The notes beneath the pieces were generated by a model that saw only the letters and a program-made list of their open reading frames with translations, was not told the DNA's origin and did no database searches. From Pseudomonas viridiflava (GTDB taxonomy: Bacteria > Pseudomonadota > Gammaproteobacteria > Pseudomonadales > Pseudomonadaceae), in the NCBI RefSeq assembly GCF_900585905.1, contig NZ_UTVH01000034.1:1-64000 (forward strand): a DNA stretch of 64,000 nucleotides, given 5' to 3'. Shown here piece by piece: positions 16,513-26,384 of the stretch; within the stretch, counting starts at the first letter, position 1, and each line of letters starts with the position of its first letter. A program made the translations under genes and the position numbers.

Positions 16513-17330
16513 TGACCACCCTGGCGGTGCCCGACAGCCAGGCCGACGCCCAGCAGGAACTGCCTTTCGCCATGGTTTACGGGCAGGCGGTGCTACAGAT
16601 GCCAGTCGATCTGTACATCCCGCCTGACGCCCTGGAAGTGTTCCTTGAAGCATTCGAGGGGCCGCTGGATTTGTTGCTGTACCTGATCCGCAAACAGAAC
16701 ATCGACATTCTCGACATCCCCGTGGCTGAAATCACCAAGCAGTACATGGGCTATGTCGAGCTGATGAAAACCGTGCGCCTGGAGCTGGCCGCGGAGTACC
16801 TGGTGATGGCCGCCATGCTGGCCGAAATCAAGTCACGCATGCTCCTGCCGCGTTCGGCCGAGGCGCCGGAAGAAGAAGACGACCCGCGCGCCGAGCTGAT
16901 TCGTCGTCTGCAGGAGTACGAGCGATTCAAGGCTGCCGCTGAAGGCATCGATCAGTTGAGCCGTGTCGGGCGTGATGTCAGCGTGCCGAAACTGGACGCG
17001 CCGGAGGCGCGGGTGCGCAAACTGCTGCCCGATGTCAGCCTTGATGAGTTACTGATGTCCATGGCCGAGGTGCTGCGCCGCGGCGACATGTTTGAAAGCC
17101 ACCAGGTCAGCCGCGAGGCGCTGTCGACGCGCGAGCGCATGAGTGATGTGCTGGAACGGCTCAAAGGTGGCGGCTTTGTCCCCTTCGCCGAGTTGTTCAC
17201 GGCCGAAGAGGGGCGTCTGGGCGTGGTCGTGACGTTCATGGCGGTGCTGGAGCTGGTCAAGGAATCACTGGTGGAATTGGTACAGAACGAGCCGTTCGCG
17301 GTCATCCATGTGCGGGCGCGAGCCGAATAA
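16512..17330 (+). CDS. scpA: Segregation and condensation protein A
   Basis: 272 residues. ScpA is the kleisin bridging SMC heads and ScpB in chromosome condensation. Family motifs FEGPLDLLLYLIRKQNIDILDIPVAEIT and ITKQYM lie near residue 45; the C-terminal winged helix is at the end (FVPFAELFTAEEGRLGVVVTF in part). The N-terminus is about 30 residues longer than in many homologs; a later start is possible but the overlap TGATG with yciO favours 16512. Confidence 0.93.
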   Translation: MTTLAVPDSQADAQQELPFAMVYGQAVLQMPVDLYIPPDALEVFLEAFEGPLDLLLYLIRKQNIDILDIPVAEITKQYMGYVELMKTVRLELAAEYLVMAAMLAEIKSRMLLPRSAEAPEEEDDPRAELIRRLQEYERFKAAAEGIDQLSRVGRDVSVPKLDAPEARVRKLLPDVSLDELLMSMAEVLRRGDMFESHQVSREALSTRERMSDVLERLKGGGFVPFAELFTAEEGRLGVVVTFMAVLELVKESLVELVQNEPFAVIHVRARAE

Positions 17331-17340
17331 GAGCAGATTC

Positions 17341-18108
17341 ATGAACCTCAACGAACCCCGCGAGCTGGCGCAACTGCTTGAAGCTTTCCTGTTGGCCTCC
17401 GGCAAGCCGCAATCTCTGGAGCGACTTTACGAACTGTTCGAGGAGGGCGAGCGGCCAGAGCCGCCCGTATTCAGGAAGGCCCTGCAACTGCTGGGCAAAT
17501 CCTGCGACGGGCGCGCCTTCGAACTCAAAGAAGTGGCGTCCGGTTATCGCTTGCAGATTCGCGAAAAATTCTCGCCCTGGGTGGGTCGCCTGTGGGAAGA
17601 ACGGCCGCAGCGCTATTCCCGGGCGATGCTGGAAACACTGGCGCTGATTGCTTACCGACAGCCCATCACCCGTGGTGAAATCGAGGATGTGCGCGGCGTT
17701 GCAGTCAACAGCCAGATCGTCAAAACGCTGCTTGAGCGCGAGTGGATCAGGGTAGTCGGCCATCGCGAAGTGCCCGGCCGCCCGGCGATGTTTGCCACCA
17801 CTAAAAGCTTTCTCGATCACTTCAACCTGAAAAACCTCGACGACTTGCCGCCGCTGGCCGACCTGCGCGAGATGGAGCCCGATCCAGTGCTCGAATTCGA
17901 CGACGCGCCAGTGCCGGCGCACCTGCAGGCGCTGGCCGACGCCAGCATTGACCCGGATGCCGAGCCTGAGCCGGTCAAGGATGAAACCAGCTTCCGCAGC
18001 TTATTGGTCGAACTCGACTCGATGGAACAGGGTCTGAAGATCGACTTCGATGATTTGCTGCCGGATGACCCAGATGAAAAATCCAGAGACGACGCGGACC
18101 CGGCGTAG
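17341..18108 (+). CDS. scpB: Segregation and condensation protein B
   Basis: 255 residues. Two winged-helix domains: the first includes EAFLLASGKPQSLERL, the second the strongly conserved LETLALIAYRQPITRGEIE and RPAMFATTKSFLDHF. It forms the condensin subcomplex with ScpA. ATG 17341 is 10 bp after scpA and gives the standard start. The last 70 residues are acidic and variable. Confidence 0.94.
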   Translation: MNLNEPRELAQLLEAFLLASGKPQSLERLYELFEEGERPEPPVFRKALQLLGKSCDGRAFELKEVASGYRLQIREKFSPWVGRLWEERPQRYSRAMLETLALIAYRQPITRGEIEDVRGVAVNSQIVKTLLEREWIRVVGHREVPGRPAMFATTKSFLDHFNLKNLDDLPPLADLREMEPDPVLEFDDAPVPAHLQALADASIDPDAEPEPVKDETSFRSLLVELDSMEQGLKIDFDDLLPDDPDEKSRDDADPA

Positions 18109-18192
18109 AAGCCAGCGTGCTGGCGAAGCGATTTACCTGCCTCAACGCCTCGCCCGCACGTTGGCGCCTGCAGGCCGTGGTGAGTTCAGTCT

Positions 18193-18384
18193 ATGAGCAG
18201 CTCAAAAAACCCCTGCATCAGCCTGTGCAAGTTCGACGATGACATTTGCCTGGGCTGCGGTCGTAGCAAGAAAGAAATCAAGAGTTGGAAGAAAATGGAC
18301 AAGGACGAGCGGCGCGACGTGTTGACCCAGGCCGCTGCGCGGATGAAAGCCTTCAAAGGCGCCAGTCGGCGGAAAAAGAAATAG
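18193..18384 (+). CDS. DUF1289 domain small protein
   Basis: 63 residues. Four clustered cysteines (CISLCKFDDDICLGCGR) characterise DUF1289 and probably bind a metal. The C-terminus is very basic (GASRRKKK). Function unknown; the family often sits near scpB or rluB in Pseudomonas, as here. Confidence 0.88.
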   Translation: MSSSKNPCISLCKFDDDICLGCGRSKKEIKSWKKMDKDERRDVLTQAAARMKAFKGASRRKKK

Positions 18385-18566
18385 ACCGTACCTTTTCAGC
18401 TAGCCTCTGATGCGCAATGTGTCGCGTGAGCGTATGATTCGCCCCCGTTTGGCGTGCAATAAGCGCTGACGCTTTCAGAATCATGCCTCACGGCTATCCA
18501 CAGCCCAGGCAACAGGCCGCGCCGGTTCTCGGCGTGCCCTGAATCGACACACCGGGAGGTGCCCAG

Positions 18567-19823
18567 ATGAGTGAACAAGACAAGCAGGACAGCCAGGAAA
18601 TCGGACCCGCAGGTGAAAAACTGCAGAAGGTTCTGGCGCGCATCGGCGTGGGCTCGCGCCGCGACGTTGAAGCCTGGATCAGCCAGGGCCGAATCAAGGT
18701 CAATGGCAAGGATGCGACCCTGGGTCAACGCGTTGATCTGCACGATGCAATCAGCGTTGACGGTCGCGTCATCAAGCGCGAAGAGGCCGCCGAAACGGTG
18801 CGCCGCGTGATCATGTACAACAAGCCCGACGGCGAGATCTGCACCCGCGACGACCCTGAAGGTCGGCCGACGGTGTTCGACCGCCTGCCGCGCCCGAAAG
18901 AAGGCCGCTGGGTCAATATCGGCCGCCTGGACATCAATACAACTGGCTTGCTGATGTTCACCACCGATGGTGAGCTGGCCAACCGCCTGATGCACCCATC
19001 GTTCGAGATGGATCGCGAGTACGCGGTGCGGGTTCGGGGTGAAGTCGACGACGACATGCTGCTGCGTCTGAAGAACGGTGTGATTCTGGAAGACGGCCCG
19101 GCACGTTTCACTGACATCCAGCAGGCGCCGGGCGGTGAAGGCTTCAACCACTGGTATCACTGTGTAGTGATGGAAGGTCGCAACCGCGAAGTTCGCCGCC
19201 TGTGGGAATCCCAAGGCTTGGTGGTAAGCCGCCTGAAGCGCGTGCGGTATGGTCCGGTTTTCCTCAATTCCGATCTGCCGATGGGTCGCTGGCGCGAAAT
19301 GAGTCAGCAGGAAGTTGACATTCTGAGCGCTGAAGTGGGCCTGGCGCCTGTGGCACAGCCACAGATGAATGCCAAGACCAAGGACAAGATGGAGCGTTTG
19401 CAGCGCCAGTCGTCGCGTCCGCTGGGCAAAGGCGAGCGCGTACGCACCCTGCGGCCTGCCAAGGATGCGGCACCGACCGGCGAGCGCGCCCCGCGTCAGC
19501 CCCAGGTGACTGGCAGCGAGCGTGATCGGCCACGGGGTGATTCGACGCCGCGTCCGGCTGGTCGTGGTCAGCGCAGCGATTCCGGCACCGGCAAACCGGC
19601 GCCGCGTGCTCCGCGCCCGGCCAACGGTCGTAGCGACACCCGCAGTGACAGCAGCCGCGGTACACCAGTTGCCGAGCGTCCAGGTGACGTCAAGCGTCCG
19701 GCCAAGCCGTCGCCGAAGCGCCCGGGTATCTCCCTGGTCGATGACGCACCATCGGGCAAGCGTCGGGGTCCGCCGTCCGGTTCCGGTCAGCGCCCAGGCT
19801 TCGGTCGCCGCAAGCCGCAATAA
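18567..19823 (+). CDS. rluB: 23S rRNA pseudouridine synthase RluB
   Basis: 418 residues. An S4 RNA-binding domain (about residues 18-75, LQKVLARIGVGSRRDVE) precedes the RsuA-type catalytic domain with GRLDINTTGLLMFT (catalytic Asp). Modifies U2605 of 23S rRNA. From about residue 265 on, the protein is a disordered Arg/Pro/Ser/Gly-rich tail of about 150 residues. It is followed by a clear terminator. Confidence 0.93.
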   Translation: MSEQDKQDSQEIGPAGEKLQKVLARIGVGSRRDVEAWISQGRIKVNGKDATLGQRVDLHDAISVDGRVIKREEAAETVRRVIMYNKPDGEICTRDDPEGRPTVFDRLPRPKEGRWVNIGRLDINTTGLLMFTTDGELANRLMHPSFEMDREYAVRVRGEVDDDMLLRLKNGVILEDGPARFTDIQQAPGGEGFNHWYHCVVMEGRNREVRRLWESQGLVVSRLKRVRYGPVFLNSDLPMGRWREMSQQEVDILSAEVGLAPVAQPQMNAKTKDKMERLQRQSSRPLGKGERVRTLRPAKDAAPTGERAPRQPQVTGSERDRPRGDSTPRPAGRGQRSDSGTGKPAPRAPRPANGRSDTRSDSSRGTPVAERPGDVKRPAKPSPKRPGISLVDDAPSGKRRGPPSGSGQRPGFGRRKPQ

Positions 19824-19856
19824 TCTGCAGCAATCTTAGCCAAGCCTGTAAAAACG

Positions 19857-19884
19857 AACGCCGGTCCATGGATCGGCGTTTTTT
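19857..19884 (+). terminator. Rho-independent terminator of rluB
   Basis: AACGCCG and CGGCGTT form the stem around a 10-nt loop, followed by TTTT. Confidence 0.85.
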
Positions 19885-19983
19885 ATGCGTAACGTTCAGT
19901 TCTTGTGACAGTTGTACGCGCGTTCTTCCGCGGTTTTGAACTAAGCCATAAGGCCAGGTTGAAGAAGCGGAGGCAGGTTATTT

Positions 19984-22212
19984 ATGCGCACAGGGATGTT
20001 CGCGCTGGCGTTGGGTTTGCTGGCAATGAGGTTTCTGCCGGCGCTGCCAGCGGTCTGGCTGCTGCTCTGCATGCCGGTGGTGGCCTTGATGCTGCTGCCG
20101 TTTCGGACCTATCCGCTGGCCTTTTTCCTGTTCGGTCTGGCCTGGGCCTGTGTATCGGCGCAGTCAGCCCTCAACGACCGCCTGGCGCCTGCACTGGATG
20201 GACAGACGCTGTGGCTGCAGGGCAACGTCGTCGGCCTGCCCGCGAAAGCCGAGGGCGTGGTGCGCTTCGAACTTGAAAATGCCACCTCTCGGCGATCGCC
20301 ATTACCGCAGCGCATGCGCATTGCCTGGTACGGCGGGCCCGACGTGCGCAGCGGCGAGCAGTGGCGCCTGGCGGTCAAGCTCAAACGCCCTGGCGGCCTG
20401 GTCAACCCTGATACCTTCGACTACGAAGCCTGGCTGCTGGCCCAGCGCATCGGCGCCACGGGCACGGTGATTGACGGTCAGCTGCTGGCGTCTGCGGGGC
20501 CAGGCGTGCGCGATGCCTTGCGCCAGCGCTTGCTGGCGGTGGATGCGCAAGGCCGTGAAGGCGGCATAGCGGCGCTGGTACTGGGTGACGGTTCGGGACT
20601 GACGCGTGATGACTGGCAAGTGCTGCAAGACACCGGCACCGTGCATCTGCTGGTGATTTCCGGCCAGCATATCGGTTTGCTGGCAGGTGTGGTCTACGCC
20701 CTTGTTGCCGGTCTGGCGCGCTGGGGGCTGTGGCCGCGCGTCTTGCCCTGGTTGCCTTGGGCGTGCGGCCTGGCCTTTGCAGCTGCACTGGCCTACGGCT
20801 TGCTCGCCGGGTTCGAAGTGCCGGTGCGTCGCGCCTGCGTCATGGTTGGCATGGTCCTGCTCTGGCGCCTGCGTTTTCGCCATCTGGGGGCCGTGCTGCC
20901 GTTACTGGTTTCGCTCAACTTCGTGCTGATTGTCGAGCCGCTGGCCAGTCTGCAGCCGGGTTTCTGGTTGTCCTTCACCGCCGTTGCGATCCTCTTGCTC
21001 ATCTTCGGCGGGCGTCTTGGCGCCTGGAGCTGGGTGCACAGCTGGACACGGGCGCAATGGATGATTGCCATTGGCCTGTTGCCCTTGCTGGTGGCGCTTA
21101 ACCTGCCAGTCAGTGTGAGCGGGCCCCTGGCCAATCTACTCGCCGTGCCTTGGGTCAGCCTGGTGGTGCTGCCACCCGCCCTGCTGGGCACCTTGTTGTT
21201 GCCGGTGCCAATGCTGGGGGAGAGCCTGTTGTGGCTCGCCGGTGGCGCACTGAACGTCCTGTTCATTGTGCTCAAGGCCACCGCCGGGTGGCTGCCCGCC
21301 TGGATACCTGGTTCGGTACCGGGCTGGGCCTGGGCAATGAGTGTGGCAGGCGCGATCCTGTTGCTGCTGCCCAGTGGCGTGCCGCTACGCGCGCTGGGCT
21401 GGCCACTGCTACTGCTGTGTGTGTTCCCGCCGCTTAAAACCGTGCCCCACGGCGAGGTCGAGGTCCTCCAGCTGGACGTAGGGCAGGGGTTGGCGGTTTT
21501 GCTGCGCACCCGAAACCACGCACTGCTGTATGACGCCGGGCCACGCTTCGGCGAATTCGACATTGGCCAGCGCATTGTCCTGCCCGCCATCCGCAAGAGC
21601 GGTGTGCGCCGCCTCGACCTGATGCTGCTCAGCCACGCCCATGCCGATCACGCGGGTGGGGCGCTGGCGGTCTTTCGAAACGTCCCTGTGGCCAGGGTGC
21701 TGGGTGGCGAGCAGCAAGGGTTGCCTGAGGAACTGGGTGTTGAGCTTTGTGAGAATCATCTGAGCTGGGAGTGGGACGGTGTACGATTCACCACCTGGCG
21801 CTGGCAAGAAGCGACCGAGAGCAATCCGGCATCCTGTGTGCTCAGGGTTGAGGCCATGGGCGAGCGACTGTTGCTGGCCGGGGACATTGACGCCGACGCC
21901 GAACGCGCCTTGATCGACAGCGGCTTCGATGTGCGCGCCGATTGGCTGCAGGCGCCTCACCACGGTAGCCGCACGTCCTCTTCGACGCGCTTCCTGCGCG
22001 CGGTGGCGCCGCGTGGGGTGCTGATCTCCCGCGGTCGCAACAACTCGTTCGGCCATCCTCATCCCCAGGTGATGGCCCGCTATCGCTGGTTTGGCATCGA
22101 TGCCCATGACAACGCCGAGCTGGGCGCTATCGGCCTGCGCCTGGGTACCTTTGGCGAGCCCTGGTCGCAAAGGGCCAGCAGGCGCTTCTGGCGTGATCCG
22201 CAAGGATATTGA
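19984..22212 (+). CDS. comEC: DNA internalization competence protein ComEC/Rec2
   Basis: 742 residues, full length. An N-terminal DUF4131-like region, a central multi-pass Competence domain (HLLVISGQHIGLLAG around residues 220-235), and a C-terminal metallo-beta-lactamase-like domain with LLSHAHADHAGG and HHGSRTSSS. ComEC forms the inner membrane channel for DNA uptake. The downstream gene order exbB-exbD-lpxK-kdsB-murB is standard in Pseudomonas. Confidence 0.94.
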   Translation: MRTGMFALALGLLAMRFLPALPAVWLLLCMPVVALMLLPFRTYPLAFFLFGLAWACVSAQSALNDRLAPALDGQTLWLQGNVVGLPAKAEGVVRFELENATSRRSPLPQRMRIAWYGGPDVRSGEQWRLAVKLKRPGGLVNPDTFDYEAWLLAQRIGATGTVIDGQLLASAGPGVRDALRQRLLAVDAQGREGGIAALVLGDGSGLTRDDWQVLQDTGTVHLLVISGQHIGLLAGVVYALVAGLARWGLWPRVLPWLPWACGLAFAAALAYGLLAGFEVPVRRACVMVGMVLLWRLRFRHLGAVLPLLVSLNFVLIVEPLASLQPGFWLSFTAVAILLLIFGGRLGAWSWVHSWTRAQWMIAIGLLPLLVALNLPVSVSGPLANLLAVPWVSLVVLPPALLGTLLLPVPMLGESLLWLAGGALNVLFIVLKATAGWLPAWIPGSVPGWAWAMSVAGAILLLLPSGVPLRALGWPLLLLCVFPPLKTVPHGEVEVLQLDVGQGLAVLLRTRNHALLYDAGPRFGEFDIGQRIVLPAIRKSGVRRLDLMLLSHAHADHAGGALAVFRNVPVARVLGGEQQGLPEELGVELCENHLSWEWDGVRFTTWRWQEATESNPASCVLRVEAMGERLLLAGDIDADAERALIDSGFDVRADWLQAPHHGSRTSSSTRFLRAVAPRGVLISRGRNNSFGHPHPQVMARYRWFGIDAHDNAELGAIGLRLGTFGEPWSQRASRRFWRDPQGY

Positions 22213-22281
22213 TCGCAGGCTTCTGGCGCGCTGCCGACGCTATGTTAGAGTGGCGCCACTTTTTGCGAGGGAGTCGGCACT

Positions 22282-22956
22282 GTGTGGGAGCTGGTCAAAT
22301 CTGGCGGCTGGATGATGCTGCCGATCATTTTGAGTTCAATTGCCGCAGTCGGCATTATCATCGAACGTTTGTGGACCCTGCGCGCCAGCCGGATCACGCC
22401 GCCTCATCTGGTGGGCCAGGTCTGGCAGTGGATTCAGGAAAAGAAGCTCGACCAGGATAAGCTCAAGCAGCTACGCGCCGATTCGCCATTGGGCGAGATC
22501 CTGGCGGCTGGCTTGGCCAACTCCAGGCATGGTCGCGAGATCATGAAGGAGTGCATCGAGGAAGCTGCGGCTCGGGTCATCCATGACCTGGAGCGTTATC
22601 TCAGCGCCCTGGGTTCCATCGCCGCCATGGCGCCGCTGCTGGGTCTGCTCGGCACGGTGCTGGGCATGATCGACATCTTTGGTTCCTTCAACGCCACGGG
22701 CAATACGGCCAACGCCTCGGTGCTGGCGGGGGGTATTTCCAAGGCGTTGATCTGTACCGCTTCGGGCCTGATCGTGGCAATTCCGGCGATCTTCTTCCAC
22801 CGTTACCTGCAAAGCCGGGTCGATGAACTGGTGGTGGGCATGGAGCAGGAAGCGATCAAGCTGGTCGAAGTGGTGCAGGGCGACCGCGAAGTCGATCTGA
22901 ATGCGCCGAAGATTGACCTCAAGGCTCAGGCCCGGGGCGAGGGGCGCAAGAAGTGA
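22282..22956 (+). CDS. exbB: ExbB/TolQ/MotA-family proton channel protein
   Basis: 224 residues starting at GTG 22282 (GAGGGAG upstream). Three membrane segments: one near the N-terminus (MMLPIILSSIAAVGIIIE) and two in the family signature APLLGLLGTVLGMIDIF and SKALICTASGLIVAIPAI. Works with the ExbD-like protein next to it to energise outer membrane processes from the proton gradient. Its position before lpxK suggests envelope work rather than a TonB role, but that is inference. Confidence 0.93.
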   Translation: MWELVKSGGWMMLPIILSSIAAVGIIIERLWTLRASRITPPHLVGQVWQWIQEKKLDQDKLKQLRADSPLGEILAAGLANSRHGREIMKECIEEAAARVIHDLERYLSALGSIAAMAPLLGLLGTVLGMIDIFGSFNATGNTANASVLAGGISKALICTASGLIVAIPAIFFHRYLQSRVDELVVGMEQEAIKLVEVVQGDREVDLNAPKIDLKAQARGEGRKK

Positions 22957-23384
22957 AGTTTCGTCGCCGCAAGGCCAGGGAGAACATCGACATCAATCTC
23001 GTCTCACTGATTGACGTGGTGTTCATCCTGCTGCTGTTCTTCATCGTCACCACCACCTTCACCCGCGAAACCCAGCTGCGGGTCGATCTGCCGCAAGCCG
23101 TCACGGGTACGCCCGAGACCGATGCCGATCGCAAGCACCTGGATATCACCATCAATGCCGACGGGGTGTTTTCGGTCAACAGCCAGTTGTTACCCAAAAA
23201 CGATCTGGCGACGCTGGTGGACGCTCTGCAGCGCGAGTCGGCCGGGGACACCAGTCTGCCGCTGTCGATCAGCGCCGATGGCAAGACACCGCATCAGTCG
23301 GTCATCACTGCCATGGACGCCGCGGGTCAGCTGGGCTTCAGTCATCTGCGCATGACCACCGTTGAAGCCAGCCCGGCCAACTGA
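22953..23384 (+). CDS. exbD: ExbD/TolR-family biopolymer transport protein
   Basis: 143 residues, GTG start overlapping the exbB stop by 4 bp. A single N-terminal membrane segment with the proton-carrying Asp (NLVSLIDVVFILLLFFI) and a periplasmic domain ending in GFSHLRMTT match the family. Confidence 0.93.
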   Translation: MKFRRRKARENIDINLVSLIDVVFILLLFFIVTTTFTRETQLRVDLPQAVTGTPETDADRKHLDITINADGVFSVNSQLLPKNDLATLVDALQRESAGDTSLPLSISADGKTPHQSVITAMDAAGQLGFSHLRMTTVEASPAN

Positions 23385-24380
23385 ATGAGCTTCTCTGATC
23401 GTCTGCTTCATGCCTGGTACCACGGCCACCCGGCGCTGGCATTGTTGCGACCGCTGGAGTGCCTGTATCGCCGGGTGGTGGAGCGCAAGCGAGCGCGCTT
23501 CCTGGCCGGGCAGGGTGATGTTTATCGGGCGCCGGTCCCGGTGGTGGTGGTGGGTAACATCACTGTAGGCGGCACCGGCAAGACGCCCCTGATCCTGTGG
23601 ATGATCGACCATTGCCAGCGCCGCGGTCTTCGCGTCGGTGTGGTCAGCCGTGGGTATGGCGCCCGACCCCCTTCTTTGCCGTGGCGTGTCAGGTCCGAGC
23701 AGGGTGCTGAACAGGCCGGTGACGAACCGTTGTTGGTCGTGCAGCGCAGCGCAGTCCCTCTGGTCATTGACCCGGACCGGGGCCGGGCGGTGCGCGCGCT
23801 GCTCGATACAGAGCCGCTGGACCTGATACTGTCCGACGACGGCATGCAGCATTATCGTCTGGCGCGTGATCTTGAGCTGGTCCTGATCGATGCAGCCCGC
23901 GGCCTGGGTAATCAGCGTTGTCTGCCCGCCGGGCCGCTGCGTGAACCTGTGCAGCGCCTGCGCAGCGTCGATGCGTTGCTGTACAACGGCGCCGGGGCCG
24001 ACCGCGACGACGGCTATGGTTTTGTCCTCAAGCCGGCGGCGCTGGTCAATCTGCGCAGCGGCCAGCGCCAGCCACTGGACTTCTTCCCCGCCGGGCAGGC
24101 ACTGCATGCCGTGGCCGGGATCGGCAACCCTCAACGTTTCTTCAATACCCTCGAAGGGCTACACTGGCGACCCATCACTCATGCCTTTGCCGACCATGCG
24201 GTGTTCAGTGCCCAGGCGCTGAGTTTCTCCCCTGCATTGCCGGTGGTGATGACCGAGAAGGACGCCGTGAAATGCCGCGCCTTTGCCGCTGATGACTGGT
24301 GGTACCTGGCGGTGGATGCCGTGCCGTCGGATGCCTTCGTCGCCTGGTTTGATTCGCAGTTGTTACGCCTTTTGCCATGA
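23385..24380 (+). CDS. lpxK: Tetraacyldisaccharide 4'-kinase LpxK
   Basis: 331 residues. Adds the 4'-phosphate to the lipid A precursor at the inner membrane. The P-loop [14 protein letters not shown] begins near residue 52; a hydrophobic N-terminal region anchors it. LSDDGMQHY is the conserved catalytic Asp motif. Start ATG directly follows the exbD stop. Confidence 0.95.
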   Translation: MSFSDRLLHAWYHGHPALALLRPLECLYRRVVERKRARFLAGQGDVYRAPVPVVVVGNITVGGTGKTPLILWMIDHCQRRGLRVGVVSRGYGARPPSLPWRVRSEQGAEQAGDEPLLVVQRSAVPLVIDPDRGRAVRALLDTEPLDLILSDDGMQHYRLARDLELVLIDAARGLGNQRCLPAGPLREPVQRLRSVDALLYNGAGADRDDGYGFVLKPAALVNLRSGQRQPLDFFPAGQALHAVAGIGNPQRFFNTLEGLHWRPITHAFADHAVFSAQALSFSPALPVVMTEKDAVKCRAFAADDWWYLAVDAVPSDAFVAWFDSQLLRLLP

Positions 24381-24397
24381 CTTGCTCAGGATTTCCT

Positions 24398-24583
24398 ATG
24401 GACACCAAATTACTCGACATCCTCGCTTGCCCGGTCACCAAGGGCCCGCTCAGGCTCAGCGCCGACAAGACCGAGCTGATCAGCAAAGGCGCTGGCCTGG
24501 CCTATCCGATCCGCGACGGCATTCCGGTGATGCTGGAGACCGAAGCTCGCACGCTGACCACAGAAGAGCGCCTGGACAAATGA
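24398..24583 (+). CDS. Trm112-family protein
   Basis: 61 residues ([20 protein letters not shown]), a short zinc-ribbon-like family that in bacteria has no fixed function and is often found between lpxK and kdsB. ATG 24398 has AGGA 7 nt upstream; the earlier ATG at 24377 overlaps lpxK and is less likely. Confidence 0.9.
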   Translation: MDTKLLDILACPVTKGPLRLSADKTELISKGAGLAYPIRDGIPVMLETEARTLTTEERLDK

Positions 24584-25344
24584 CCACGCTGTTCACCGTG
24601 GTCATCCCGGCGCGCTACGGCTCCAGTCGATTTCCCGGCAAGCCCCTCAAGGAAATTGCCGGCAAGCCAATGATCCAGCACGTCTGGGAGCAGGCACGCA
24701 AGAGCAGTGCTGCCAGGGTCGTGGTCGCCACTGATGACTCGCGCATCGTCGAGGCCTGTCGGGCTTTCGGCGCCGAAGTATTGCTGACCCGCGAGGATCA
24801 CAATTCCGGCACCGATCGTCTGGCCGAAGTCGCGACGCAGCTCGGGCTTGCTGCCGATGCCATTGTGGTTAACGTTCAGGGTGATGAACCCATGATTCCG
24901 CCGGCCGTTATCGATCAGGTGGCGAAAAATCTCGCGGCGCATCCCGAGGCGCTGATGGCGACCCTGGCGGAACCCATTGGCGACGTTGCGGCGCTGTTCA
25001 ATCCCAACGTGGTCAAGGTGACGAGCGACATCAATGGCCTGGCGCTGACCTTCAGTCGCGCGCCACTGCCCTGGGCGCGAGACGCTCTGGCCAGGGATCG
25101 CGACCAGTTGCCGACAGGTGTGCCATACCGTCGGCATATCGGCATCTACGCGTATCGCGCAGGTTTTCTGCACGACTTTGTCAGCTGGGGACCCTGCTGG
25201 CTTGAAGACACCGAATGCCTTGAGCAACTGCGCGCCCTGTGGCATGGCGTGCGCATCCATGTGGCCGATGCACTGGAAGCACCGCCCGCCGGCGTCGACA
25301 CGGCCGAAGACCTTGAGCGCGTGCGCCGCCTGCTGGAGGCTTGA
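24580..25344 (+). CDS. kdsB: CMP-Kdo synthetase KdsB
   Basis: 254 residues, the usual length. Activates Kdo with CTP for lipopolysaccharide core synthesis. N-terminal nucleotide-binding [25 protein letters not shown] and RHIGIYAYR are diagnostic. The start codon overlaps the trm112 stop (ATGA). In P. aeruginosa a low-molecular-weight tyrosine phosphatase gene follows; here murB follows directly. Confidence 0.96.
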   Translation: MTTLFTVVIPARYGSSRFPGKPLKEIAGKPMIQHVWEQARKSSAARVVVATDDSRIVEACRAFGAEVLLTREDHNSGTDRLAEVATQLGLAADAIVVNVQGDEPMIPPAVIDQVAKNLAAHPEALMATLAEPIGDVAALFNPNVVKVTSDINGLALTFSRAPLPWARDALARDRDQLPTGVPYRRHIGIYAYRAGFLHDFVSWGPCWLEDTECLEQLRALWHGVRIHVADALEAPPAGVDTAEDLERVRRLLEA

Positions 25345-25346
25345 TC

Positions 25347-26360
25347 TTGCAGGTTCAATCCGGGGTTTCGCTCAAGGCTTTCAACACCTTTGGCGTCGAC
25401 GTCAAAGCGCATTTATTCGCCCAGGCCCATGACGACAACGATGTCGGTGAGGCGCTGGCGTACTGCGTCGAACATGATTTGCCACTGATGGTGATTGGCG
25501 GCGGCAGTAATCTGCTGCTGACTGCGGATGTCCAGGCGTTGGTGCTGCACATGGCCAGTCGTGGTATTCAGGTGCTCGAGGATTCGGGCGAGCAGGTCAT
25601 CGTCGAAGCGCAGGCCGGTGAGCCCTGGCATCCCTTCGTGCTGGCGTGTCTGGAGATGGGGCTTTATGGTCTGGAAAATCTCAGCCTCATACCCGGCACG
25701 GTGGGTGCGGCGCCGATGCAGAACATCGGAGCCTACGGCGTCGAGATCAAGGATGTGTTCCATAGCCTGACGGCACTCGACCGGGAGACCGGACAGACGC
25801 GGGAATTTCTGTTGCAGGACTGCGCCTTCGGCTACCGCGACAGCGTGTTCAAGCGCGAGGCGACGCGCTGGTTGATTCTGCGGGTGCGTTTTGCCCTGCA
25901 TCGTGACGCCAGGTTGCATCTGGAATACGGCCCCGTTCGCCAGCGCCTGGCAGAGCAGGGCATAGACCAACCCACACCGCGTGATGTCAGTGCGGCGATC
26001 TGCGCGATCCGCAGCGAAAAATTGCCGGATCCCGCTGTGCTGGGCAACGCTGGCAGTTTCTTCAAGAACCCGCTGGTGCCTGCCGAACTCGCCCAACGCC
26101 TGCGTCAGCAGCATCCTGCGCTGGTGGGTTATCCGCAGCCAGATGGTCAGGTCAAGCTCGCAGCTGGCTGGCTCATCGAACAGGCCGGGTGGAAGGGGTT
26201 TCGTGATGGCGATGCCGGTGTGCACCGTTTGCAGTCGCTGGTGCTGGTTAACTACGGCCAGGCAACGGGCGCGCAATTGCTCGCCCTGGCGCAGCGCATT
26301 CAGGCCGACATTGTCACGCGTTTCGGCGTCGAGCTGGAAATGGAACCCAATCTGTACTGA
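25347..26360 (+). CDS. murB: UDP-N-acetylenolpyruvoylglucosamine reductase
   Basis: 337 residues with the TTG at 25347, or 339 with the TTG at 25341. GGAGG (25335-25339) is 7 nt before 25347 and only 1 nt before 25341, so 25347 is preferred. FAD-binding MVIGGGSNLLL and IPGTVGAAPMQNIGAYG, and the type I MurB catalytic GNAGSFFKNP with Ser, are visible. Cytoplasmic step in peptidoglycan precursor synthesis. Confidence 0.94.
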   Translation: MQVQSGVSLKAFNTFGVDVKAHLFAQAHDDNDVGEALAYCVEHDLPLMVIGGGSNLLLTADVQALVLHMASRGIQVLEDSGEQVIVEAQAGEPWHPFVLACLEMGLYGLENLSLIPGTVGAAPMQNIGAYGVEIKDVFHSLTALDRETGQTREFLLQDCAFGYRDSVFKREATRWLILRVRFALHRDARLHLEYGPVRQRLAEQGIDQPTPRDVSAAICAIRSEKLPDPAVLGNAGSFFKNPLVPAELAQRLRQQHPALVGYPQPDGQVKLAAGWLIEQAGWKGFRDGDAGVHRLQSLVLVNYGQATGAQLLALAQRIQADIVTRFGVELEMEPNLY

Positions 26361-26384
26361 TTATCACGCCTGACAGGAGCACCC

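Noticed and set aside
18396..19820. 474-residue open frame on the minus strand across rluB
   Set aside because: Shadow frame opposite the biased rluB tail; RluB itself is clear.
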